A stretch of DNA of 26,710 nucleotides, taken from IMG/VR virus record IMGVR_UViG_3300037839_000026, positions 1-26,710 of that record; one strand, given 5' to 3'. A model generated the notes under the pieces. That model saw nothing but the letters and a program-made list of their open reading frames with translations. It had not been told where the DNA came from and did not search any database. Shown here in pieces: positions 1 to 11,500 of the stretch (within the stretch, counting starts at the first letter, position 1; each line of letters begins with the position of its first letter). A program made the position numbers and the translations under genes. This stretch comes from a virus.

Positions 1-1487
1 AGAAGGCGTGTGAAGTTTTTAATATTCCATACACGGATAACGTGCGTAGAGTAATGTCAAAGTACCTAGAGAGAAACGGAGTCACTGACAGTAAGGAGCT
101 ACCAGAGTCTGACATGTTTGTAGAGGCCCAGAAGAGACAGTTGGACAAGACAAAGAGTAGGTTCATCATCTCATGGTGTCAGTCTGATACAGAGATACAC
201 GAGCAGTTCCTTGACAACATAGAGGCATACGCCAAGGAGATCGATGCGGAGATATCCATCATAGCTGGCAGGTACAAGAACCCGACATCACTTAACTCAA
301 GCAATAGGGTAAAGGAGAAGGAGGAGAGGAACTCATGGTCACCAAGGATCGAGAGGTATTTAGATGCAAACAGGCACAAGATACACAAGCACTTGTGCAT
401 CCTCTCAGACCTTAAAATTCAGCCGACAGCATCAACTCCATTATCTGGGATTAATGGCCTTACAGGGCTTGAAAGTTGTATCGTTGGACACCCTAGGGTA
501 CACCTTAAGTCTCTTCCAATACTTGACGGATATCCACACAAGTTGTTACTAACTACTGGAGCCATATCGCTACAGAACTACACCGACACAAAGTCAGGAA
601 AGAAGGGTGAGTTCCACCACACGCTTGGTTTTGTTATAGTTGAGCTGGATGGTGATGACTTCCATGTCAGACAGGTGACTGCTGGAGATGATGGGTCTTT
701 CTATGACCTTCATTATAATGTTCTAGACGGAACAATACGTGAGACAAGCGAGACTGTTATAGTGTTTGGTGACCTGCACCTTGGAGAGACAAATGATGAG
801 GTTCTTGAGGCATCGTTCAAGATGGCTGAGGATCTGAACTGTGACGAGATAGTCCTACACGACGTATTCAACGGGCACTCGATATCACACCACGAGAGGA
901 ACCAACCATTCCAGGTGATGTCTAGAGAGGATGACGGGTCTGATGACCTTATGCTTGAGCTAACTAACATGGCCACGTTCTTTGACAATTACTCAGACTT
1001 TAACTTCATCATGGTAAGGAGTAACCACGACGAGTTCCTTGACAGGTGGCTGAATGACGTGGACTGGCGAAAGAGTACCAACAAGAGTACCTACCTTGAG
1101 CTGGCGCATGTGCTTAAGAATGACACCATTGGCAAGGGTATCATACCTGCTATACTAGACAAGTGTGGTGTCACTAACGTAAAGTGCCTAGGTATAAACG
1201 ACAGCTATAGGATCCAGAACATAGAGTGCGGTGTTCACGGTCACATAGGGGCCAACGGTAGTAGGGGTGGTGTCATTCAGTTTAAGAACCTGAACACTAA
1301 GAACATAACGGGTCACACTCATAGTCCTTGTCGTGAGGACGGCCACTCGTCGGTTGGAACCTTGACCCACCTAAGGGTTGGCTACAACAAGGGGGCATCG
1401 AGCTGGATGAATACTAACGTGGTAATCTACCCTAACGGAAAGTCTCAGCACGTACACATCATTAACAATAAATACACCACGTTATGA
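1..1487 (+). CDS. Calcineurin-like metallophosphoesterase, T5 A1-like (5' partial)
   Basis: This is a binuclear-metal phosphoesterase, probably a nuclease or phosphatase acting on DNA. The motifs appear in family order: GDLHLG (about 763-780), HDVFNGHS (about 858-881), SNHDEF (about 1021-1038), HGHIG (about 1234-1248) and GHTHSP (about 1309-1326), giving the expected Asp, Asn and His metal ligands. The conserved N-terminal half includes SDLKIQPTAS and GKKGEFHHTLGF. From memory the whole protein resembles phage proteins annotated as A1-like metallophosphoesterases; T5 A1 is linked to host DNA degradation and DNA entry. The frame is open from base 3, and the residues before the GTG at 42 (KACEVFNIPYTDNV) read as ordinary protein and suggest a helix-turn-helix. 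The true start is therefore left of the window. The stop TGA overlaps the ATG of the next mini-ORF. The fold is certain; the substrate is inferred. Confidence 0.87.
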   Translation, partial: KACEVFNIPYTDNVRRVMSKYLERNGVTDSKELPESDMFVEAQKRQLDKTKSRFIISWCQSDTEIHEQFLDNIEAYAKEIDAEISIIAGRYKNPTSLNSSNRVKEKEERNSWSPRIERYLDANRHKIHKHLCILSDLKIQPTASTPLSGINGLTGLESCIVGHPRVHLKSLPILDGYPHKLLLTTGAISLQNYTDTKSGKKGEFHHTLGFVIVELDGDDFHVRQVTAGDDGSFYDLHYNVLDGTIRETSETVIVFGDLHLGETNDEVLEASFKMAEDLNCDEIVLHDVFNGHSISHHERNQPFQVMSREDDGSDDLMLELTNMATFFDNYSDFNFIMVRSNHDEFLDRWLNDVDWRKSTNKSTYLELAHVLKNDTIGKGIIPAILDKCGVTNVKCLGINDSYRIQNIECGVHGHIGANGSRGGVIQFKNLNTKNITGHTHSPCREDGHSSVGTLTHLRVGYNKGASSWMNTNVVIYPNGKSQHVHIINNKYTTL

Positions 1488-1579
1488 AGTACATACTAAT
1501 ATTATTTGCATACGAGTTTATAAGGTCAAAGTTGATTTGGCTATGGTATTATTTAATTAAAAAAGGAACAGAATATTAA
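1484..1579 (+). CDS. 31-aa hydrophobic mini-protein, coupled to the phosphoesterase
   Basis: A short reading frame starts with an ATG that overlaps the phosphoesterase stop (ATGA at 1484-1487) and ends at TAA 1577-1579. The product, starting MKYILILFAYEF and ending KKGTEY, has a hydrophobic first part, a basic patch (RSK), an aromatic stretch (LIWLWYYLI) and a charged tail. It would suit a small membrane-associated peptide. It fills most of an otherwise empty gap between two genes on the same strand. The overlap and composition argue for a real gene, but the length is so small that chance cannot be excluded. No family is recognised. Confidence 0.42.
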   Translation: MKYILILFAYEFIRSKLIWLWYYLIKKGTEY

Positions 1580-1600
1580 CATTGATAAATTAATAGAGTA

Positions 1601-1927
1601 ATGAGTGGAGGACATTGGGAATACTTGCAGTATAGGTTAACAGATGTATCTGAGGATATAGAAAAACTTGTAGAGAAAAACGGTCAGCCTAAAAGTGCTG
1701 AAGAATTAAAAGAAGAAAGATGGCACGATGATGAATGGTATGAAAAATACCCTGAAGATAGATACCACTATAAATATCCTCCAGAAGTAATTGAGGAGTT
1801 TAAAAAAGGAGCTAAGATAATTAAGTTAGCTCAAATCTATATGCAACGAATGGATTGGTTGCTATCAGGAGATGATGGAGAAGAATCATTTATTAGTAGA
1901 TTGAAAAACGATTTAGAAAAGCTATGA
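1601..1927 (+). CDS. Conserved hypothetical protein, MSGGHW family
   Basis: A 108-aa soluble acidic protein. Its N-terminus MSGGHWEYLQYRL and the later stretch AQIYMQRMDWLLSGDDGEE match, from memory, a small conserved family common in phages and in Bacteroidota genomes, of unknown function. The middle is rich in Trp, Tyr, Asp and Lys (WHDDEWYEKYPEDRYHYKYPP). The C-terminal third looks alpha-helical. No catalytic motif, signal peptide or membrane segment is visible. The start has no Shine-Dalgarno site, only an A/T-rich leader. Its last codons overlap the next gene by 4 bases (ATGA at 1924-1927), so the two are probably translationally coupled. Confidence 0.85.
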   Translation: MSGGHWEYLQYRLTDVSEDIEKLVEKNGQPKSAEELKEERWHDDEWYEKYPEDRYHYKYPPEVIEEFKKGAKIIKLAQIYMQRMDWLLSGDDGEESFISRLKNDLEKL

Positions 1928-2280
1928 TAGGAGGAGCGCAACCAAAGGTACTATTAACTCAGAATGAGGATGGTAATTTAGAATTAGACAAGAGGTTTGA
2001 AGAAATATTCGGAACAGAATATATGAACTACAAACTAATTAGAGAAGACGGCCTGACAAAACAGTCTAAGGATATTATGTGGCTAGAGTTTGATGAGAAC
2101 GGTAAGTTCAAATCAAAGCACAAGGACATAGCTGTTGGCAGAAGTTTATTGATGTCTCCATTCAGTCAGCTCTTTACCTGGCAGACGACAGACATAAAAG
2201 AGATTATAGAACAAAGAGAGGACTACGTAAAGTTCAAAACAACAAACTCAACATACGAATTATATAACTTAAATAAATAA
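1924..2280 (+). CDS. Conserved hypothetical protein (118 aa)
   Basis: A 118-aa mixed alpha/beta protein of unknown function. The C-terminal stretch MSPFSQLFTWQTTDIKEI followed by YVKFKTTNSTYEL resembles small hypothetical proteins I recall from flavobacterial phages, and has the alternating pattern of beta strands. The start ATG overlaps the upstream stop (ATGA), which fixes the start better than any ribosome-binding site does. Only two bases separate its TAA from the next ATG, so the small genes form a tight plus-strand operon. No enzyme motif, membrane segment or signal peptide is seen. Confidence 0.8.
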   Translation: MIGGAQPKVLLTQNEDGNLELDKRFEEIFGTEYMNYKLIREDGLTKQSKDIMWLEFDENGKFKSKHKDIAVGRSLLMSPFSQLFTWQTTDIKEIIEQREDYVKFKTTNSTYELYNLNK

Positions 2281-2282
2281 AA

Positions 2283-2555
2283 ATGAAAAAACAAATTTTT
2301 GTAGATGACGCACATGATTACGACTACGAAGAAGTAGATGGTACACACACTCTGTACTACAGTAATGGAGAGCAGTGGAATAACTTTATTAAAGGAGACA
2401 TTGCAATGACAATAGATGACGATGGTAACGGACTCATAGTCGAGTTCAATGAGAATGGTAGGATAGACTACTCAGAGGCTGAGAAGCTGTTCATACTTCT
2501 GAAGCTGATAAATCAGCCGACAAAATACGAGATCTCAACCAAACAACCACTTTAA
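2283..2555 (+). CDS. Small acidic hypothetical protein (90 aa)
   Basis: A 90-aa strongly acidic protein and the last gene of the plus-strand arm. The N-terminal half is rich in Asp, Glu and Tyr (DDAHDYDYEEVDGTHTLYY). The rest predicts short strands (IAMTIDDDGNGLIVEF) and one helix (SEAEKLFILLKLI). The acidity could suit a DNA-mimic or inhibitor protein, but that is speculation and no family is recognised. The leader is AT-rich (TAAATAAATAAAA) without a Shine-Dalgarno site, as expected for Bacteroidota. A terminator hairpin begins 6 to 8 bases after the stop. Confidence 0.75.
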   Translation: MKKQIFVDDAHDYDYEEVDGTHTLYYSNGEQWNNFIKGDIAMTIDDDGNGLIVEFNENGRIDYSEAEKLFILLKLINQPTKYEISTKQPL

Positions 2556-2560
2556 AGGCA

Positions 2561-2590
2561 AGACGCCCAGGTTTACTGGGCGTTCTTTTT
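2561..2590. terminator. Convergent hairpin terminator between the two arms
   Basis: An 8-bp perfect stem, ACGCCCAG (2563-2570) and CTGGGCGT (2576-2583), encloses the loop GTTTA. On the plus strand it is followed by TTCTTTTT, a good rho-independent tail for the left arm. Read on the minus strand the tail is poorer (CTTGCCTTT after a short AAG/CTT extension), so termination there may be weaker. The hairpin overlaps the giant gene: its codons for Asn-Ala-Gln form the first minus-strand arm and its TAA sits in the loop. Confidence 0.85.
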
Positions 2591-5500
2591 AAGTTCAAAT
2601 ATTACCTCTGGAGTTAGAATGTTTCCAGCCTTTCTCATCTGATTGATTACTTCTTTGCTGTCATCACTCTTGTCTAAGATATTTCCGTAGTAGTTCTCTA
2701 TCATAAGTGCCTTAACTCTTGCGCTCTTCTCATACTTTATATCAAGTATGTTACTATCTACATCCTTCATCATCTTCTTATCCCTGATCTTCATAAGAGC
2801 TCTTCTCTTATCAAACGGATCCAGGTTCTTGAACTCCTGCATTAACTGATCCTTAGTTATGTCCTTAGCTATGAACCTGTCAGACGCTAGTTTTATCTCT
2901 GACTTAAGTATGGCATCCTTTAACTTTATAGAATCTATCTCCTTCTCAAGTTTTTGTTTAGCATCTATGTTTCTATTAAAGTCTGAAGTATAAGATATTA
3001 TCCTCTTTCCAGTTGACTTGTATATATTATTAACTAGATCCTCACCAATACTCTTGGAGTCTTTATTTGAAGACATAGCCTCAGCACCTCCGTACAGTAT
3101 ACCAACGAACGGGTTCGTATCTGGTGTAGTTATAAGACTCTCAACGAATGCCTTACTTCTTACAGGAGAGAAACCGTACTTAGGTCCAAGGTCCTTATAG
3201 AATCCCTCAACACTCTTCATGTCCAGTCCCTCATAAGGTGCAGGCTTGGCCTCAAGTCCCATAGCAAGTGGCTGATCTCTAAAGAAGTCATAACCAGTCT
3301 GGTAAGTAAGTATTGCCTTTGCAACTGGGTTACGAACTATAACTCCAGACGGACTTGTAACATCAAACGGTAGCACGTTATGCTTAAGTGAGAACATTGC
3401 ATTCTTAATTATTGTCTCGTTAGACTTTGGCTCCTTTCCTATCACGTTTCTGATCATGTTCTCAGTGATGTCATCTGTAACAGATATAATTGGAGACAAC
3501 TCCTGAGCCTTTGCAATCTTTATAACCCTGTACTGACCGTCCTCGTTCTTATCACCAGTAACTATGTTCATGTACTTTGACTTCTGGTACTTGCTTACAC
3601 CAGCCATTGCGTCAAGGTATATATCGTGTACTGTCTTATCTTCATCGTCATCATCCTTCTTAGCAGCTATCAAGAACATGGACAGTCCTGCAGGTATTAC
3701 AGAGGCCATAGTGGCTATCTGGAATATTCTAGATGTGGTAGCAACTGGATTCTTCTTGAACGCGTTAAGCGCAACAGATCCACCCTGGAAGGCCACGTTT
3801 ATATAAGGTATAATATTCTCCAAGTCCTTAGACGCTACACCACCCTTGTTAAAATCAAGTATACCCCTTGCTGACGCAACAGCTGAGTTGTATATGTCGT
3901 CAACCTGTTGTTTGTCAGTTATGTCTGACATACTCTTAACTCCTAACTCATTAAGTGAGTTGTTTACAGATCTCTGGAATATACCAAGTCTGAACATAAG
4001 TTCGCTGTACTCTGATATTTTCTTAAGTGTAATGGCATTAAATACACCCTTAGTGCTATCCTTAACATTAGCTGGTATCATCTTGTCTATAAATCTGCTA
4101 AGTATTGAGTCCTTCTTAAGAGTCCCCTGTGAGCTAAGGAAGTCCATAGCACCACCGTACTCGTAGTACTTATTAACCAAGTCGCTGTCTTTTTTTGCTA
4201 TCTCCTTTATAGACTTAATAACATCTATTCCAATCTGACCAAGGGCTACTGGTGTAAGATTACTGTACTCGTCAGAGAATGCAGCGGTAAACATGAAGTC
4301 CCTTGGCGTGTTTACAATAGGGAACGCTGGGTTGTTTCCAGTAGCTATCGCCTTAACAAGTGCAGCCCCAGAGACATATGATAGTATCTCCTTAGCATCC
4401 CTTGACAGGAACCCGTCCACATTATCCATCCAAGATTTGTGCAGTCCATCCTCTAAGAAGAACTGGTTTTGAACACCGTCAACGTAGTAGTAAGCCTTTG
4501 TGAAGTTTAGAGGACTCTTAATGTCGTCGTACTTGTACTTAGGGTTACCCTCCTTGGTGTATCCAATAATTGGGTTATCTATAACCTTAGACTGTAGCTC
4601 CTTGAAGTACTTGTAAAACCTAACGTCGTCTCCCTTAAGGTTTTTAGGATCTAGCTTATCAAATCTCTCCTTGGCCTTAGGGAACTCGTCGGTCATAAAT
4701 CTCCTGTTGATGTTGTTCTTAGCCATAGCGTTAGTCCTAGCAACCAGTGAGTTAGATAGTAACCACTCAGAGTTTGTTACAAGACTGTTCACGTCTCCCT
4801 CCTTCATTGCTTTTATCTGGTCTGAGCTTAGGCTAGTGCTGTCTACGCTGTTCTTAGGAGTCTTAAGGTCACCCTCAAAGTCAGTAACAAACTGTAGGAA
4901 CACGCGCGGCTGATAGTCTAAGTCACTCATGGATTCGTAAGACTCTTTGCTTATTAGACCATTCTCGTACACGTCCTTGAGTAACTTCTTGTACGTGCTA
5001 AAGTACTCGTCTGCTCTAGCTGTGATGTCGTTGAATGCCTTGTCTCCTATCTCCTTCTTCAACTTGTCCAAGAACATCTGGCTCTCCTGCTTGTTTAGGT
5101 AGTTAGGGTGTTTAACTGGATCAAGACCACGCTCTGCCCTGTTGTTGTCTATAGCTATGAAACGCTTGGCCTGTATAACCTCATCAAGTATGTTCCTCTT
5201 CTCTGTAGACAGTCCTTTGTATATCTTGTCGTAAGACTTCTGGAACAGTCTCTTAGCCTTTCCAGAGTATCCGTGAGAGTTTATGCTAAGGTTAAGTGTG
5301 TTCACCATTCCAGTTTTAGACAGAAGGCTCTGAGCCTCAACCTGTCTATTAGACCAGTTCTTAAGTATGTTCTGGTACTTCTCCTTCAGGTACTCCTTTA
5401 CAGTCTTCTTGTTCGTTATCTCTTCCCTAGACTTCTTAGCCTCTGCCCTGAACTTGTCGTAACCCTCGTCCTCTGTTATTGTTGGTTTTGACATGGCACT

Positions 5501-8500
5501 AGTTATCTCTGCATCAGAGAACCCCTTAGACTTAAGGAATGCGGATACAGCAGCGTCAGAGTACTTGGCCTCCTTGGCTATCCTAACGATCTCGTCTATG
5601 CTCTTGGCTTCTTGAAATCTCATAACGTCTCCCTCCTGATCCAAGAACTCAAACGCCTTGTCGTATGGTGTAGTCTTAACTACATTCTTTGCATACACTA
5701 GTCCACCGATCTGGATAAGCTCATCAGCAGCAAGTACTGGCTTACCGTCAGCTCTGTCATAGAACCATGAGTGTCTGAACGGGTTCATTCCAACCTGAGA
5801 CCACTCTGGATTATTAACGATAGACTCTACAAACTTCATAGCGCTCTTACCCTTCTCCTCGCTAGTATTTCCCTCTATAGGTATCCACTCACCATGCATC
5901 CTAGCAATAGTGGCCTTGTTTATCTTGTGTCTTGCTATGTTTAGTGCGTCCTTAGCATTAGATCCAAATGTTACATTCTTTAGCCTAGCTACATTATTAT
6001 AAGACAGTACCTTTCCTTTACCTGGTGCATGGATTGTTATAGCCCATATGTTCTTATTTATATATGCATTTATATCTAGTCTAAGACCAAGAAGTGTTCC
6101 CTTATCAAATTTCAAGTTAGTCTTTCCCTCTGCATTTATACCAACTGCAAACCTAATATCCTCCTCCTTAGCTGGCTCTATAAAGTCAGTTATAGGCTTG
6201 ATAGGACTTGTTACATCCTTAATCTTTAGGTACTCTTCGTAGCTTATCTCCTTGTTTGCGTACCTCTCAGCAGCGTTCTGAAGAACTGGCTGTCTCTCTG
6301 TTATAGCCTTGTCACCCTTTCCTATTCTAGACTCCTCCCACTCTACCTTCTGTGACCTTCTAACCTCTGGATTAACAAGTGCGTATACAGTTTTCTTTAG
6401 TCTAGGGTCGCTGTATATTTCAACGGCCTCACCAGACTTCTCTAGTGACTTCCATACCCTGTCTGACTTCTCGTTTCTAAACATAGAAGATGTAAGTACA
6501 ATACCCTTGTCCTTAAGTTTATTAGCAACAGTTCTGTATAGTTCCATACCAATACCCTTACCGATATACTTCTCGTTAAGTTTAGATAAGTCTACAGACA
6601 GGTACCCTTTTCCAAGTGCCTTATCACTAGTAAGTTGCATACTTCCTACAATGTTTCCGTTGTCAGTTACAGTGTAAGATGTGTTGCTCTTAGCATTTAT
6701 AGTTACTCCCTCTTCACTTAACTGTGATCTCTTGAAGAATATAACTTGATCTTCACGAGCAACATCCTCAGTCTCTTTAAGTGTAGTTTTTCTCCTTCCT
6801 TCAGGAGTCATACTTATTCTTTTTTCTACGTTTCTAGACTCTACCTCACCAGCATATTTTATATATAAATCATAAGCTGCTCTGTCTATTTTTTTATTAT
6901 ATTTTTTTATTGAATACTTGTTTAATAAATCATGCACTTGATCTATTTTTCTTTTTTCAAGTAGTGATTGTACTTTATTATAAATAACAGCATCATTTCC
7001 TTGTTCTATTTCATTTATTAATTTTTCTATTGCTAAATATTTAGTTTCATCAAGATTAGTCCCTCTAGCAAATCCTTCTCTATCTTGTATATAGTGTTGA
7101 ATTTCATGAACAATAGTAACTAATATTTCTTCATTAGTTGAATTTCCAGGTTTAAATGATACATTAATATTATTATCAACTATATCATATGAACCCTCTC
7201 CATAACCACCTTTTTCAAAGTATACATTTATATCTTCTAATTTTTTAAAATTTTTAAATAAAACACCACCTTCTACAACAGAACCATCTTCTCTATATAG
7301 AGGTAATTCTTTTTGTAATTCAGTACCGTATAATTTGAATAAATCTTTAGCATCAAATAAATCAGATAACTTAGCCACATACATACCAGAAGGAATCCTT
7401 TTTAATTTATCTATAGGAAAAAGAAAATCTCCTTCAAATTCTTTTTTAAATTTTATATCAGGAACTTCGTACCTCCACTTTTTATCAGCACCTCTCTCCC
7501 AACCTGTGGCTAAACGAATCTCTTTGTCAGATTTTTTAGAAGACTCCATGTCCCTGGCTACATCTAAATTATCTCTAACATTCTGAGATAGATTAGCGTT
7601 CTCACCCACAATCTGTTTTCTTGTGATAGTCTTATCTTCCTCTAACTGTGAGCGTTTTATTTCGGTTCCTTTACCAGGTACTGTAGTTCCTCTTCCATCT
7701 CTGGATACTCCGATATTATCTCCTGATACGTCTCCCAATTTAGAGGAGTCTTTAGCTCCCTCCAACTCAACAATTCTTCCACTGACATTTTTTCTTGCTT
7801 TTTCATTTTTTAAAACATTTATGTATTCAGACCATTCAGTTATATTAGGGTCATTTGCTTCTTTATATATATCTTCTTGTATTCCTTTTATAGTTTGCTC
7901 TCCTTTTGATAGCTTATCCCACAATCCAGATATCTTAGCTTTATACCCTGGCTTAGCTTTCTTTTCAGCTGGAAAAATAGCTCTAGCAGCTTCCCATGTA
8001 ATTGACTGTAATGCTCTAGCTTCAATTCCAAGTTCTACAGCTAACTCCCTATAAGCATCTGCATAAAAAGCAAATGTAGCTGGATCAAAATTAACTTCAT
8101 AATCATTCGATGCTAATGGCTTAAATAAAGCAATAGCCATAGCATGAGTATCAATTGTAACGGCTCTCTTGTCAGATGGATCTGCAATATTCATGTAAAA
8201 GTTTCTAACCTTATTTGCTTCTCCTAATTGATTAGATATATTTTCAATACTTCCGTTTCTAAATATAGATACTCCTTTTGCAATAACATCATATCCACTG
8301 AAAGAAGAATCTCCTGTTTGATCTATATCTATTGAAGTTCCAGTAGGTATTCTTATAGGTGCTTTTCTACTTAATTTAGTATCATAATAAGACCTTATAA
8401 ATATAGCGGCATCTTTATCAGATAATTCAGATAATTTTTTACCTACTGATTCTTTAAGTGTAGGAATATATGAAACCTGTGCTGCATATTTTTTTGATTT

Positions 8501-11500
8501 AGATACATAATAATTAAATAACTCCTTAGTAAATATATCATCTTTTTTAGAACTCATTAAATCCATTATAACATCTGCCAAATGTAAATTATCAAACCAA
8601 GGCATTTGTGGAGATTGAGTAGCTATAATAGCAGCAGATTGTTCATTAGTTACGCCATATTTTTTAGACATATCTTGTGCAATTAAATTTGCACCATCAT
8701 ACCACAACTTACTTATTTTTCTAATTGTAGGAGAAACTGAATTGTATACAGATAAAAGATTTGCTTTTACAATATCCTTAGATTTATTGTAAATATCCTC
8801 TGATTTAGAAACAAGTTCTTTGTCAGTTAATTTTTTTGCGTTTTTACCTAAACCATAAAACAAATCTTTGTATAACGAATCTTTAATTGTTTTAGATTTA
8901 ATATCTAATACCATATTTAACTGATCGTTCAAGTCTTTTGTTTTAATAATATCTTTAATATGTTTTATAGAGTCTTGTAAAGATTGTATTGTAGCAAGTT
9001 TTTCTTCTTTAGAAAAGTCTTCAGATACTTTTTTCTTCTTTACCTTATCTACTTCTTTTGATAAAGATTTTATTTTAGATTCTAATTTCTTTTTATTATT
9101 TTCTAATATTTTATTTATATCTGCTTTTTCGGCTCCTATTAAATTATCTTTTAATTCTTGTTTTACATCAATATTAAAAGTGTTATAATTACTTAGTTTA
9201 GAAGCAACTGTATTGTAACTTGCTGGAGCGTTTATCTTTACGTTTTCTTGGTTTATTTCTCCAGAAAATGAAACAAATTTTTCTTTAGCTTTTGTTTTTT
9301 TCTGTATCCATGTAGGTATAGATTTTCCTTTTACAGTTTTAGAAACTACTTCTTTAGCTATATTAGTAGACTCGTCTTCAGAGAGTTGTCTTCTAATTTT
9401 ATTAATAATTCCTTTTTCTTTAGCTTTAAATATAGCAACATCCTCCGCACTAATAACCTCACCAGTGGATATCTTTCCAGCTAGTGTGTTGAGCAAGTCT
9501 ATCACCTCGTTGTCTGTGAACGGCTTACGTCCAAACATCTTAGCCAGTTTCTCTAGCCATCTCTTAACAATACCCTTGTTAATCTGAGACATCTTTGGAT
9601 ACCCGTCAGCTATGATACCGATAAGCTCTGCAAGTCTCTCCTCATCACGTATAGTCTTGTCTGAGTACCTTGCAGCGAACGCGTCCAGCTCAGCCCTTAA
9701 CTCTGGACTTGCGGTCTTGTATACAGCGTCAACCATACGGGCGGTTATCTCCTGAACGGCCTTGTCTCCCTTTATCTTGTCTAGGATCACAGCATGGAAC
9801 ACCTCGTGGGCAACAGTCCTACCGTTGGCCTTCTGTTTATTTATATGGATTACCTTGTCTCCTCCTGCACTGTATATATACATACCACCAGAACCTGACT
9901 CTCCTGTAGCCTTCTTATATGCCTCGTTAGTCTCGTGAACAATAAACTCAACACCAGGAAGGATTCTCTTTAGAGCCTCCTTGGCCTTGTCAACCTGTGA
10001 CATTCTAAAGCCCTTGTCACTCTCATCAAATAGCTTTGCTAGGCCCTCAAGCTCCACATCGATTGACGGCTCAAGGAACGAGTCCCTGTAAGCCATAGCC
10101 TCGTCATAGTCATCAAAGGTCTTCTCTTCAATATCTAGCTTATTCTCTGGGTCGTAGACCATAGCAACAACATCTGGCGTGCCGTGCTTCTCCTTATTCC
10201 ATCCTGGAGGAACTCCATACTCCAAGCTAAAAGGAACTCTAGATACAACCCTAAATCCAGCCTTAATGTACTGTGGCGTCAGGTACGTGTCAAAGTTATC
10301 CAGCTTCTTACCTCCAGCGGCTATAGCTCTCTTAAGTAGGTCCTGTGCAACACCCTTGGCCTTTGATGTGGCCTTCTTAAACAGACCAGCGATATCACCG
10401 TCAGGCTTAACTATAGCGGCACCATCAGGTGTATCTATAATGGTTCCCTTGGCTGCATCAGCAGCTGATACTGGACTTACGGACCAGTAGGCCTCTGGAT
10501 CAGACTCCTTGGTCCTGTCTAGCTCTTCGGAGTACTGTTCTGCTTGAGTTTTTGGAGCACCTGGCTCAGTAACTTCAGCTGCTGCTGCTTTGGCAGCTTC
10601 TTCAGCCTCTCTAAGTTGTCGATTGAGTTCTTCATCATTTTCTAATATTTCGTTTATAGCTTGTCTCTGTTCTGGTGTCTCTGTCTGCTTTAGTAGGACC
10701 TGATACGCAGCGTCCTCCGCAACCTGTCCCTCGTACATGACAGTATTTCCAGCGTCATCCTTTAGGGACACAGCCTTTACATTTCCGTCGTTGTCGTACT
10801 CGATACCATAGTTTGGTAACTCAGACTGCATGTTCCACTCGTTCTCTCCTACCTTAACCTTACCCTCTGGAGTGACGCTTACCATCTCCTCCTGTGGCTT
10901 AATTCCTAGTTCCTCTACGGTCTTGTCAGATATCTCATCGATATTTCCAAGGTCGTATATCTTCTTGTTCTTGTCCTCGAATATAACCCTCTGACCCTCC
11001 TGGTACACGTCACCCTCGATAGGAGTCTCTAGCTTAACGCCAGCCTGTGACTCAAGCGTAGCAGGTCTGTTTATAACATCTGTTACCTTCTGTCCTGATG
11101 GTTTTACTGCAACTTCTTCTACTGCAGGTTCTTCTACTGCAACTTCAGCAGGAGTTGCTTCCTCTACTGCAGGAATCTTAGCCAACTCTCTAATCTTAGT
11201 ATCTATAGCGGTAATCTCCTCGTTTATATCTGGATGGAACGCTGTATCTATGGTCTTCTTCTTCTCCTCTAAGTTCTTCTTTTGAACTAGCAAGTCTATC
11301 TGATCAGCAGTAACATTCTCTGGAGCGTTAGACACTGCAGCCGAAACATCATTAGCGTACTTGTATGCAATTATAAGGGCCTCCTTAGCCTTCTGATCAT
11401 TTAATGGAGAGTCTATCTCATCAAGAAAGGCGTCCTGTAGATTGTATATGTTACTGTGTATGCTATTGTATAAGTCCTTCTTGTTTTGTTTAAACTTTTG

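Noticed and set aside
8281-8330. IDIDQTGD in the giant protein as a DxDxD RNA polymerase site
   Set aside because: crAss-like phages can carry giant virion polymerases, but the spacing here is wrong and no other polymerase motif was seen nearby. The surroundings match the SPQMPWF module instead.
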